Shown one piece after another: positions 27,481 through 35,030 of a stretch of 64,000 nucleotides of DNA. Below the pieces are notes generated by a model that saw only the letters and a list, made by a program, of their open reading frames with translations, was not told the origin of the DNA and did not search any database. The position numbers and the translations under genes were made by a program. The stretch spans positions 84,390 through 148,389 of the forward strand of contig NZ_JARQWR010000012.1 in NCBI RefSeq assembly GCF_030766725.1. Reading direction: 5' to 3'. The DNA comes from Flavobacterium aerium (lineage in GTDB: Bacteria; Bacteroidota; Bacteroidia; Flavobacteriales; Flavobacteriaceae). Within the stretch, counting starts at the first letter, position 1. Every line of letters begins with the position of its first letter.

Positions 27481-28385
27481 TTAATTTGCAGCTGCTCTAT
27501 TTAATGCAGGTTCGATTATATCTTTTGCTTTCTGTTGGATGTTTCCATGATTAGTTCCTGGAGCGGTAACATTCTTGTTAACAACTGTTGTTTTCTTAGA
27601 GTTTGCCGCTCGATTAGGGCCACCATTAGACCCCGGAGAATTACTTGTTCCACTTTTACTTTTATTACTGCTTCCACTGCTATTACTCCCACTACTGCTA
27701 CTTGTAGCACCAGAAGATGAACCTGTTGAACGAGATGAACTTGAGGCACCAGAATTTTCAGTTTGATACACATTTACATTCTTCTCTACGTTACTCGGAA
27801 TGGTCGTATTAACTGTAGAATTCATCAAAGGACCGTCAGAACCATCAACAGTAACCAGTAGCTCTACATTACAGTTTTGAGCTTTGAGTGCTTCCGTTAA
27901 ATCAACTGCAACATCAACTCCATAACTATAACCATAAATTATTACAGAGTCTCCATCTTGGTAATTTGCATTGAAAAAATCCATTCCTGTTTGAACACCT
28001 GAAGATGAAGTCCATCCAGGTGCTATAATAGTTCCTGCAAAATCTTGACCATTTTGACCAGCAGTTGTTTGAGTGCTTACAAAATAATCTCCCGTAGTAC
28101 CTGCTTCCTTAACTGTAGTTGGTTGACCACCTCCAGTTGGCCCTCCATGGTAGAAGATAGCTAATACTCCTTCCAATCCTTCCAGCTCTCTATACGCAAT
28201 TGGACTGTTCTCACAAAATGCATAGGGTGACTGATGTTGATATTTTTCTGCTAATGGGTCAATACTCATAAAACGACCTATAGCGTAGTCATAATTACGA
28301 TATTTAAAGCTGTCCCAGTTAAGCCCCAACTCGTCTTGACGCTCTTGTCCATTGAACTTATACTTATAAGGTTCTGCAAACCTTT
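27481..28385 (-). pseudogene. Orphan Rhs C-terminal tip with lipase-like toxin domain
   Basis: The frame begins without its own core: sequence equivalent to EPYKYKFNGQERQDELGLNW, then GRFMSIDPLAEKYQHQSPYAF, the Rhs-repeat-associated core ending. An in-frame stop lies a few codons upstream of it. The following 230 residues form an alpha/beta-hydrolase-like toxin: GYSYG nucleophile (Ser135 counted from the TTG at 28329), Asp162 in TVDGSDG, His261 in GTNHGNI. Residues about 193-235 are a Ser/Gly/Asn-rich low-complexity insert between acid and His. It is probably a silent cassette usable by recombination into a full rhs gene; independent translation is doubtful. Confidence 0.7.
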
Positions 28386-28452
28386 TTTATATAAAATAGC
28401 CCCTTGCGAAAATCTCAATATAAGAACGTAAGCGCAAAGTAAAAGATAAAAA

Positions 28453-28486
28453 AAATCTAATCTACTAGTTTACTAGATTTTTATTA
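28453..28486 (-). terminator. Terminator after NucS-like gene
   Basis: AAATCTA/TAGATTT stem with a 14-base loop, A run on one side and T run on the other. Confidence 0.6.
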
Positions 28487-28500
28487 AACTTCATCACAAT

Positions 28501-30081
28501 TTAAAGCCGGAAAAAATTATTACCAAAATGTCGTTCAGTAAACAACTTAGTTATTTTTTCAATAATATCTGTTCTGCTATTTATAAAATCATAAATAGTT
28601 TCATTTGAAGATATTTTTTTTTCTACTATATTTTTCCCTTTTATAGATATGTTCTTTTTATAAATTTCATTTTCTTCACTAATTATTAGCACATCTGTTT
28701 GATATTCAAACCCTAAATGATTCATTAAAATTGAATTTTCAGCTTTATAATCACCAAAACTTTTAGACAAAAGATAACTATCAAAAGTTTCAAAAGAATA
28801 ACTTATTGCTTCTTCAATGTCTATATCATTTTTATTACATCTTATATTCCCCAAAAAAATCTCAGCATTTTCATCATTACTTTCAGGATCAAGAATCATA
28901 ACGAAGCTAGGTACCCAACGTAAAGGATCATCATTACCTGCTAGCCACAAAGTTTCTAATAAGTCATCAGTATTATAAATGTACAAAGTAATGTTGCAAT
29001 CATTTTTATTTGAAGCATAATTTAAAATATCTGAAATTTTATGTCTCCATTCTTCATTATGAAAAAGACAAACTTCCATTTTTTTCGAAATTTCTTTAAT
29101 TTTTGAGCGATTTTCTGATTTTGTCGATGCAAAGTAATGAATCAAAGAAGAACCGGTATCACCTTTAAGATCCATCAATAATAGCTCATCAGTTAACCTT
29201 TCATCAGCTTCAAAAACTCCATATTTAGAAATACTTGATAGTAACCAAGTTTTATTCTCCAGTTTTTGTACTAGTTTTTCAGGATAGCCAATTTCACAAG
29301 TTTCGCATTTTACATCAATTAAATCTTCTAACTTCTCAGCTAACTCGTTTAATTGATCATCATCTTCGCAGTCTGAAATATTTTCCAATAATTCCTCAAA
29401 CAAGTCAATATCAATATTTTTTTTAAGTTCTCCAATATAAAATTCTTTTGATTTTAATTGCTGTGCCCAATACAAAACTTTTGTAGCTCCATAAAATTTA
29501 TCTTTAAAATTAAGATCAAAATTTGCAATGATGAAGTCATGCATCTTTAAGTTTATTGCTTGAGAAACAATACTTTCTTGTGCTTTTTTTAGATCATCTT
29601 CACTTTTATAATACCTGGCAAAATGTCTTCTACAAACATTTCGCCCTTCTATCAATGGCAAAGGCGTTACTTTACTAATTTTTATGGGATTATTTGCGTT
29701 ATCAACATCTAGAATATAACCTTCAAGTTGATAATTTGTCGCATTATAATACTCAGAAAAAGGGACAAGTAGCTCATTCCACTCAGTTGAAATTATGATT
29801 AATCTGACTTCACTATTTTTAACATTTTTAATCCTTCTTATTAATGAAATATATTTTGATAGCTCAGTAATAGCTTCTCTTGAAGCAGCATTCGACCTTT
29901 TTAATTCTATTATAACCAAATTGCCTTTTAAATCTTTTGCATAAATATCTATAAAACCTCCAGCTCCATTTGGATTTTTTACATGATATTCATCATCAAT
30001 AAGAGTTAACCCAGCTTCAATAAAATCTAAATTTTGTACAAGTTTTTTTCGAATCTCTTCTTCAATTCTTTTTTTAGCCAT
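28501..30081 (-). CDS. NucS-like PDDEXK nuclease fused to a long unknown C-terminal region
   Basis: A 526-aa protein. Residues about 1-110 match the catalytic domain of endonuclease NucS (DUF91): GGFIDIYAKDLKGNLVIIELKR gives Asp45, Glu59 and Lys61, and REAITELSKYISLI corresponds to the QxxxY helix (here Glu for Gln). NucS itself has an N-terminal DNA-binding domain that is absent here. Instead about 400 residues follow, with a cysteine pair (DVKCETCEIGYP) and no recognised domain. Its place beside an ABC-3C system suggests a nuclease in phage or plasmid defence, but this is inference. Confidence 0.7.
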   Translation of the reverse strand: MAKKRIEEEIRKKLVQNLDFIEAGLTLIDDEYHVKNPNGAGGFIDIYAKDLKGNLVIIELKRSNAASREAITELSKYISLIRRIKNVKNSEVRLIIISTEWNELLVPFSEYYNATNYQLEGYILDVDNANNPIKISKVTPLPLIEGRNVCRRHFARYYKSEDDLKKAQESIVSQAINLKMHDFIIANFDLNFKDKFYGATKVLYWAQQLKSKEFYIGELKKNIDIDLFEELLENISDCEDDDQLNELAEKLEDLIDVKCETCEIGYPEKLVQKLENKTWLLSSISKYGVFEADERLTDELLLMDLKGDTGSSLIHYFASTKSENRSKIKEISKKMEVCLFHNEEWRHKISDILNYASNKNDCNITLYIYNTDDLLETLWLAGNDDPLRWVPSFVMILDPESNDENAEIFLGNIRCNKNDIDIEEAISYSFETFDSYLLSKSFGDYKAENSILMNHLGFEYQTDVLIISEENEIYKKNISIKGKNIVEKKISSNETIYDFINSRTDIIEKITKLFTERHFGNNFFRL

Positions 30082-30144
30082 ATGATTGAGTTTAAAGTTT
30101 GGTCATAATCATCTATAATTATAATTAGTGCTATCAATATTAAT

Positions 30145-30186
30145 AAAAAAGAGGCTGTCGCACAAATTGTGAAATAGCCTCTTTTT
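30145..30186. terminator. Bidirectional hairpin between NucS-like gene and ABC-3C operon
   Basis: AAAAAGAGGCT/AGCCTCTTTTT with an inner CACAAATTGTG palindrome. It ends the ABC-3C transcript on the minus strand. Confidence 0.8.
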
Positions 30187-30229
30187 CAGTTTCTTATTCG
30201 AACTCCTATCGGAGCACGTATCTCAAATA

Positions 30230-31930
30230 TTAAATTTTGAAAAGCTTGTCTTCTTGTGATAAAGAAACTACTTCAAATTCACTTATATTTATATTTGCAG
30301 GTATTTTATCTCTTAAGATTGGAACTATATATTGTCCATTAATACTATTAGCAACTTCGACAATTGTATTTAATTGATTATCATGAATAGTTTCAAGCTG
30401 GTCGTGCATAATAAAATGTAAGCATTCGATATCCATCTTGTCTGCAAATTCGATATAAGCGAAATCAAACGCAGCAATTTGACCTTTTTTCTTTCCTGTA
30501 CTTGGATTTCCTTCAAGATTAGTTACTACAAGTTCGTATCCTTTTTCATTCTTCGGTGCGCTTAATAAATAAGGCTCTCCATATAGTCTGTCAGACATTA
30601 CCGAAAAATATTTATTAAACTCCGTAACTCTATTTTGAATTTGACTATCCTTTGATGAAATGCCAAGATTTATCTTATCTAAATCTTCATCTATTTGACT
30701 TAATTTTTCTTGAGAATATAACCATAATCTTTTTTGCTCTTCTAAATTACCTTTTTTCTCAAACTGTTTATTTAATTCTAATATAGTTACTTCAAAATCT
30801 TCTACTAAAGCAGATTTATTTAATATTAGCGTTAGCGAGTCTTCTTCTTTACGAAGTATAGCAATCTCAGACTTTGCTTTTCGAATTTGTACTTCTATTT
30901 CAGGAAGTTCTTTTGTTATGTATTGTAATTTTTCTGAAATTAAATCATTATGAAATTTGACTGTGTCTTCAAAAGAGACCTGGATATTCGAGATTAAGGA
31001 TTGGGCTTTTTCATAAAGAGATTTTATTTTACTAGTATCTATATTTGTATACTCTTGTTCTAAATCTTCTTTGCTCTCATTAATTAAATCTTTTCTAATT
31101 TCTAATCTGCTTAACTCAGTTGCTGTTCTATTTAATTTTGATTTGATTTCATTTAATTTGTCAACATCTGAACTATAATTTTCGTTCAGGTTAAATTTGC
31201 TTTTTCTTTCATTTAGTTCATTAATCTTTCCATTCAAAAATGCAAGTTGTTGTTCTATTAAAGATAACTCACCATCTTTTTTTAATCTTTTTTGAAAATT
31301 CTCTTCCCTAGTTTTTTCCTTTGACAATAACTCTTTTTCATTATGACTGTCTGTATTAATTCCAAGCCAGAATAGATAAAGAGCTTCGTATTCTTCAATT
31401 CGAGTAAATGAATTTAAAACTTTAACGATATTCATCATCTTGTTTTTCTCATCTCTAATATTTTTAGAAATAATTTGTTTAAATGTCGGTTTATCAACTT
31501 CCGATTTAAAAATTAATTCTTTTAATTTTTTATCAAATTCTTTGTCATTGGTAATATTCTGTCCGTTTATTTCCTGTAATTTCTTACTTCTCGCTAAAAA
31601 GTTTTTTCTAATGGCAACCTCATTATTTACTGTAGCTTCAAGAGTATCAACCAAAATAACAGTAATTATAATTTCATTGCTTTTTAAAAAATTTTCGATT
31701 ACAGTATTTGGTTGCTTTTTAAACTCTGTATCTTGATAAATATTTTTCCCATCTGCACCAAAACAATAATCTACTAATCTTAATACAGTAGTTTTACCAA
31801 CATTATTACCTGTAGTTTGTTGTGAACTATCTATAGTAGTTTCATCAACAATTAAATTTATTCCCTTATGAAAGTGAATATCTCTAATTATCGTGTCTTT
31901 ATTTTGTATGATAAGTTGCTTTAAAAACAT
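30230..31930 (-). CDS. ABC-3C system ATPase (DUF2326, SMC-like)
   Basis: ATPase subunit of an ABC-three-component conflict system. The N-terminus holds the Walker A motif GNNVGKTT (residues 41-48). A long coiled coil runs from about 190 to 450, rich in Glu, Lys and Leu. The C-terminal lobe carries QIAAFDFAYIEF and HFIMHDQLETIHDNQ, the family's Walker-B/D-loop equivalents. At 566 aa it is normal for DUF2326. It overlaps the upstream middle-component gene by 10 bp. These SMC/Rad50-like ATPases are thought to sense invading DNA or its processing and license an effector. Confidence 0.88.
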   Translation of the reverse strand: MFLKQLIIQNKDTIIRDIHFHKGINLIVDETTIDSSQQTTGNNVGKTTVLRLVDYCFGADGKNIYQDTEFKKQPNTVIENFLKSNEIIITVILVDTLEATVNNEVAIRKNFLARSKKLQEINGQNITNDKEFDKKLKELIFKSEVDKPTFKQIISKNIRDEKNKMMNIVKVLNSFTRIEEYEALYLFWLGINTDSHNEKELLSKEKTREENFQKRLKKDGELSLIEQQLAFLNGKINELNERKSKFNLNENYSSDVDKLNEIKSKLNRTATELSRLEIRKDLINESKEDLEQEYTNIDTSKIKSLYEKAQSLISNIQVSFEDTVKFHNDLISEKLQYITKELPEIEVQIRKAKSEIAILRKEEDSLTLILNKSALVEDFEVTILELNKQFEKKGNLEEQKRLWLYSQEKLSQIDEDLDKINLGISSKDSQIQNRVTEFNKYFSVMSDRLYGEPYLLSAPKNEKGYELVVTNLEGNPSTGKKKGQIAAFDFAYIEFADKMDIECLHFIMHDQLETIHDNQLNTIVEVANSINGQYIVPILRDKIPANINISEFEVVSLSQEDKLFKI

Positions 31931-32154
31931 TTTACTATTAATCCATTACTACCCTTTTTAACAACTCCTAATATAAATAACCAATCTAGAACTAATGAAT
32001 ATAAGTTCAACGATATTTTATTTGATTTATTTACTGAAACAAACAATTCAAAATAGTCAATTTCATTTTCATCAAATGAACTGAGTTTTTCTATTACTTT
32101 CCCTCCTAAATAATACAGATCTCTTTCCGGATTTATGTTTTTATTTATTATCAT
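31921..32154 (-). CDS. ABC-3C middle component
   Basis: A 77-aa protein starting MIINKNINPERDLYYLGGKVIE, with a small winged-helix-like layout (SLNLYSLVLDWLFILGVVKK). Short proteins in this position link the effector to the ATPase in ABC-3C systems. It overlaps the upstream effector by 4 bp and the downstream ATPase by 10 bp, so all three are translationally coupled. The assignment rests mainly on context and on the NPERDLYYLG motif typical of these components. Confidence 0.8.
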   Translation of the reverse strand: MIINKNINPERDLYYLGGKVIEKLSSFDENEIDYFELFVSVNKSNKISLNLYSLVLDWLFILGVVKKGSNGLIVKCF

Positions 32155-32981
32155 AATTTAGGTGGTTCTTCTAAAATATTACAACGCATAAACGCATCAA
32201 CCATTATAATTAATAAACTTAATTTTACTGCTTCGATTGGTAAATCTAAAACCCTATTACTTGAGTTTTCTATATTTTTCCAAAGTTCATTTTCAACATT
32301 TTCAATTATAGTGTCGGCATGTAATCTTATATCTTCAATCCCATCATATTTACCTTTTTCTTTTAAATAAATAGTTTTAATGTTCTGTAGAACAAATTCT
32401 TTCTTTGTTGAACCTTGTTTTTCTATTTCTTCGTACAGTTTATTTAATTTACCTTGATAAACAGCATATTCTTCAATAATAGGCTTAAAACGAATAACAT
32501 TATTATATAAAATCTTATCTTCTGTAGATGGAGCGTTTATTGTCTCGGTTATTAAAACATTTTCAAATATTCTATTTCCAACAAAACTTATAACAACATT
32601 TAAAGCAGATGGATTTTTGATAAGAACGTTATTTCCAGAAATTAATTTAAGAATTTTAGCTTCATGATCTGTTTTCCATTTTTTAAGAAGATGCACAGGA
32701 AACTTAGCCTCATTATTTTTATTATCAATAATTACATGATGCTCATCACAAAGCAAAATTAAATTCCCAAAATCCCTTCTTTCATCATCAGTACTATCCT
32801 TATTCCATCGCGGACCATTCGCACTTGCCGCTTCAATATGACATATTTTACTTATAATTGACTCACCATCTTCAGCGATAAGCTTTTTTGAACAAGTAGG
32901 TTCTGCGCACTCATTTCCTGATAACGTATCAAGTCGTCTGACAGTAGTTGGTTTATATTGCCTTGCTTTGTTCTCTGACAT
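32151..32981 (-). CDS. ABC-3C effector with N-terminal HNH nuclease domain
   Basis: The N-terminal 120 residues form an HNH nuclease: SGNECAEPTCSKKL (zinc-binding or structural Cys), ISKICHIEAASANGPRWN and NLILLCDEHHVIIDN, the HNH signature of the form seen in ABC-3C effectors. The C-terminal 160 residues are helical, corresponding to the ABC-3C C-terminal domain that contacts the middle component. A TTG start at 33002 is possible, but the ATG at 32981 follows a good -7 box at the right distance and is preferred. Predicted to cut DNA when released by the ATPase. Confidence 0.82.
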   Translation of the reverse strand: MSENKARQYKPTTVRRLDTLSGNECAEPTCSKKLIAEDGESIISKICHIEAASANGPRWNKDSTDDERRDFGNLILLCDEHHVIIDNKNNEAKFPVHLLKKWKTDHEAKILKLISGNNVLIKNPSALNVVISFVGNRIFENVLITETINAPSTEDKILYNNVIRFKPIIEEYAVYQGKLNKLYEEIEKQGSTKKEFVLQNIKTIYLKEKGKYDGIEDIRLHADTIIENVENELWKNIENSSNRVLDLPIEAVKLSLLIIMVDAFMRCNILEEPPKL

Positions 32982-32999
32982 TTTATTTTTAGAATGATG

Positions 33000-33007
33000 C
33001 AAATTTA
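33000..33007 (-). promoter_or_regulatory. -7 box (TAAATTTG) of the ABC-3C operon
   Basis: TAAATTTG on the minus strand, about 18 bp upstream of the ATG at 32981, giving a short leader. No clear TTTG -33 was found. Confidence 0.5.
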
Positions 33008-33085
33008 CATCTTTAAAAGTAGTATTTTGATTTAATTCGATAGCTAATATAGAATTTATTTTATAACTACAATTACATATTTTTT

Positions 33086-33952
33086 TTAAATGGGAAAATA
33101 TCGATTAATCAATTCTCTCTGCTGTGAACTATTTACTTTAATATATTTTTCAGTCGTTCCTGGCCATTTATGTCCTGCTAGTTCCTGAGCTTGTTCCAAA
33201 GGAATCTTTTTTTCATTAAGCCAGTTGCAGATCACGCTCATGCGGATTGACTGCGGATTGAGTTTCCGATCAGGAAACAATGACCTGAGCGGGTCAATCA
33301 TGGCATTAATACTGTCTACAGAAATAGGCTTGCCAAGTTTTGTGATAATGAATTTTTCAGTTTTACACCTTAGCATTTCTATTCGCGTTTCATTTATATA
33401 GTTGAAAAATAAAATCATCTGTTTAGGTACCAGATGCATTGTCCGTTTGTTCAGATTGGTGGAAGCCTTGATATAAACTGTCCCGTTTTCCAAGTCAATA
33501 TCCTTTACAGTAAGCCTTATAATCTCATCGCTGGTAAGTCCCTGATAAATCAGCAGCGATAGTATGACATTGTTTCTGACATCCAAATGCTTGTAACGGT
33601 TTTCACGCTGCATAAGGAGCTGCAGCTCCGAACTGCTGAACAAGTCCTGAACCTGTATCGCCTGGTTGCTGTTCACTTTAATATTCAGGCGTTTGCATGG
33701 ATGGTCATTTCTATAGCCGCTCATAACCAGATAATCATAATACTTTTTAATTGCTGATAAAATGACAACCCGGTATTTACTGTTGGCCTGCTGCAGGCTG
33801 ATTTCATCCATATACTTGACAACATTCTGGTATTTGTATCGCTTGGCCTTGGGATTTAATTTTAGAAAGTGATTGATGGCAAACAAATAGCTTGATACTG
33901 TCTGTTTACTATAATTTTGGAGCAGGAACTGCTCTAGTGTCTGTTTTGCCAT
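33086..33952 (-). CDS. Tyrosine recombinase-like protein lacking the first catalytic Arg
   Basis: A 288-aa phage-integrase-family protein with a SAM-like core-binding N-terminus (LEQFLLQNYSKQTVSSYLFAINHFLK). In the catalytic part the usual GLRxSE motif reads GLTSDEIIRL, so Arg I is replaced by Thr. The HxxR box reads PQSIR (His replaced by Pro, Arg kept). His in LAGHKWPGTT and the nucleophile Tyr in EKYIK remain. It is encoded 11 bp after a complete recombinase in the same operon. It may act as a non-cleaving partner or directionality subunit, or be degenerate. Confidence 0.8.
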   Translation of the reverse strand: MAKQTLEQFLLQNYSKQTVSSYLFAINHFLKLNPKAKRYKYQNVVKYMDEISLQQANSKYRVVILSAIKKYYDYLVMSGYRNDHPCKRLNIKVNSNQAIQVQDLFSSSELQLLMQRENRYKHLDVRNNVILSLLIYQGLTSDEIIRLTVKDIDLENGTVYIKASTNLNKRTMHLVPKQMILFFNYINETRIEMLRCKTEKFIITKLGKPISVDSINAMIDPLRSLFPDRKLNPQSIRMSVICNWLNEKKIPLEQAQELAGHKWPGTTEKYIKVNSSQQRELINRYFPI

Positions 33953-33963
33953 GAGCCCATTAT

Positions 33964-34878
33964 TTAAAAGGTTATCAGTTTTCGTTTCTTGTTCTTGATG
34001 GCATAGATATAGGTTGTATTTATATCGGAATGTCCTAGAAAATTTCTTATAAAATCAATCCCAGCGTTATTCTCAGCCAGATGATAGGCAATACTGTGGC
34101 GCAGGCAATGCAGGGTAATATCCTTTTGTATCAGTTCGTATTTTTGGGTCTGCTCGATCATTTTTTTTAGTATCTCATTCAGGTTCTCTCCACTGGCACG
34201 CTTTCCCTTACTGTTGATAAAAAAAGCCTCTTCCATTTGGCTTTTTCCTACCAGTTTTAAATTGCGTTCGTTCTGTATATAGTTTTTCAGGTATCTAATA
34301 ACCGTATCGCTCATAGGGACTTCCCGTCTTTTGCTCCCTTTTCCGCTTTTAACGATGAGCATTCCGGTGTTTAACTGTATGTCCCTTAAATTCAGTACGC
34401 TTATTTCTGAACGGCGAAGCCCGCACCCATAGGCAACGGACAGTAAAGCTTTTTCCATGTCATTCTCGCAGTACTGGTACACGATTTTTATCTCTTCTAC
34501 GCTCAGGATATTTCTAGGCTTTTGAATCCCTCCGCTATAGGCTGGGATATAATAACCGTTTTCAATTTCCTTGTTTTCCATAAGGTTCAAAAGGAAGAGT
34601 CCCTGTACAAAAAGATGGAACTTGATGCTTTGCTGTGACAGTGTTCCTTCGCCTCGTAACTTTGGTCTTGCAATGAGATATTCAAAATACCTTATTGATT
34701 CTTTAGAAGTCACCTCTCTAATTTTAGTAATCCCTGTCTCTTCCAGCCATGCCAAAAATTCCGTGAGGGCATTTTGATACATGCGCCCTTTTCCTGATTT
34801 GTAATTCCGGACTTTTACAAAACTGTCAAAACTCTTGGCAAGCTTTTGAAAATCAGGGGTTTGTATAGTCTTTTTCAT
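33964..34878 (-). CDS. Tyrosine recombinase/integrase (catalytically complete)
   Basis: XerC/D-like integrase of 304 aa. The core-binding domain occupies residues about 8-115. Catalytic residues are Arg in CGLRRSEISVL, Lys in the beta-hairpin (KSGKGSKRREVP), HCLRHS (HxxR), LGHSDINTT (His) and the nucleophile in YIYA. Expected to integrate and excise the mobilizable element to its right, together with the adjacent recombinase-like protein. The attachment site was not identified. Confidence 0.92.
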   Translation of the reverse strand: MKKTIQTPDFQKLAKSFDSFVKVRNYKSGKGRMYQNALTEFLAWLEETGITKIREVTSKESIRYFEYLIARPKLRGEGTLSQQSIKFHLFVQGLFLLNLMENKEIENGYYIPAYSGGIQKPRNILSVEEIKIVYQYCENDMEKALLSVAYGCGLRRSEISVLNLRDIQLNTGMLIVKSGKGSKRREVPMSDTVIRYLKNYIQNERNLKLVGKSQMEEAFFINSKGKRASGENLNEILKKMIEQTQKYELIQKDITLHCLRHSIAYHLAENNAGIDFIRNFLGHSDINTTYIYAIKNKKRKLITF

Positions 34879-34933
34879 TGTTTTTTAGTGTTAATGAATT
34901 ATTTTGTTTTGAAGCCTCGCTTGCGCACTCCGT

Positions 34934-35009
34934 GGAACGCGGAACGCCAGTATCGTATTGCCAGTATTTGCAAGGGCTCAGGTGTTCCGCTGGCGTTCCG
35001 GGGTGTTCC
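34934..35009. repeat. Array of GGYGTTCC octamers in both orientations
   Basis: Copies at 34934-34940 (GGAACGC, partial) and 34941-34948 (GGAACGCC) in one orientation, and at 34981, 34992 and 35002 (GGTGTTCC, GGCGTTCC, GGTGTTCC) in the other. The last three are spaced 11 and 10 bp apart, one helical turn. Between the groups are two direct CCAGTAT repeats (34947 and 34961). The array lies between the integrase and replication genes and looks like a protein-binding array (iterons, recombination arm sites or operator). Confidence 0.65.
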
Positions 35010-35030
35010 ATTTTGGCTTTTTCCTTGTTT

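Noticed and set aside
27650..27740. Possible tandem repeat or CRISPR-like array
   Set aside because: The repetition is irregular serine/glycine codon bias inside a coding frame, with no repeat-spacer structure.
27516..27773. Open frames in other phases over the Ser-rich part of the Rhs tip
   Set aside because: They arise from the low-complexity serine codons; the Rhs frame has the recognisable core and the catalytic triad.
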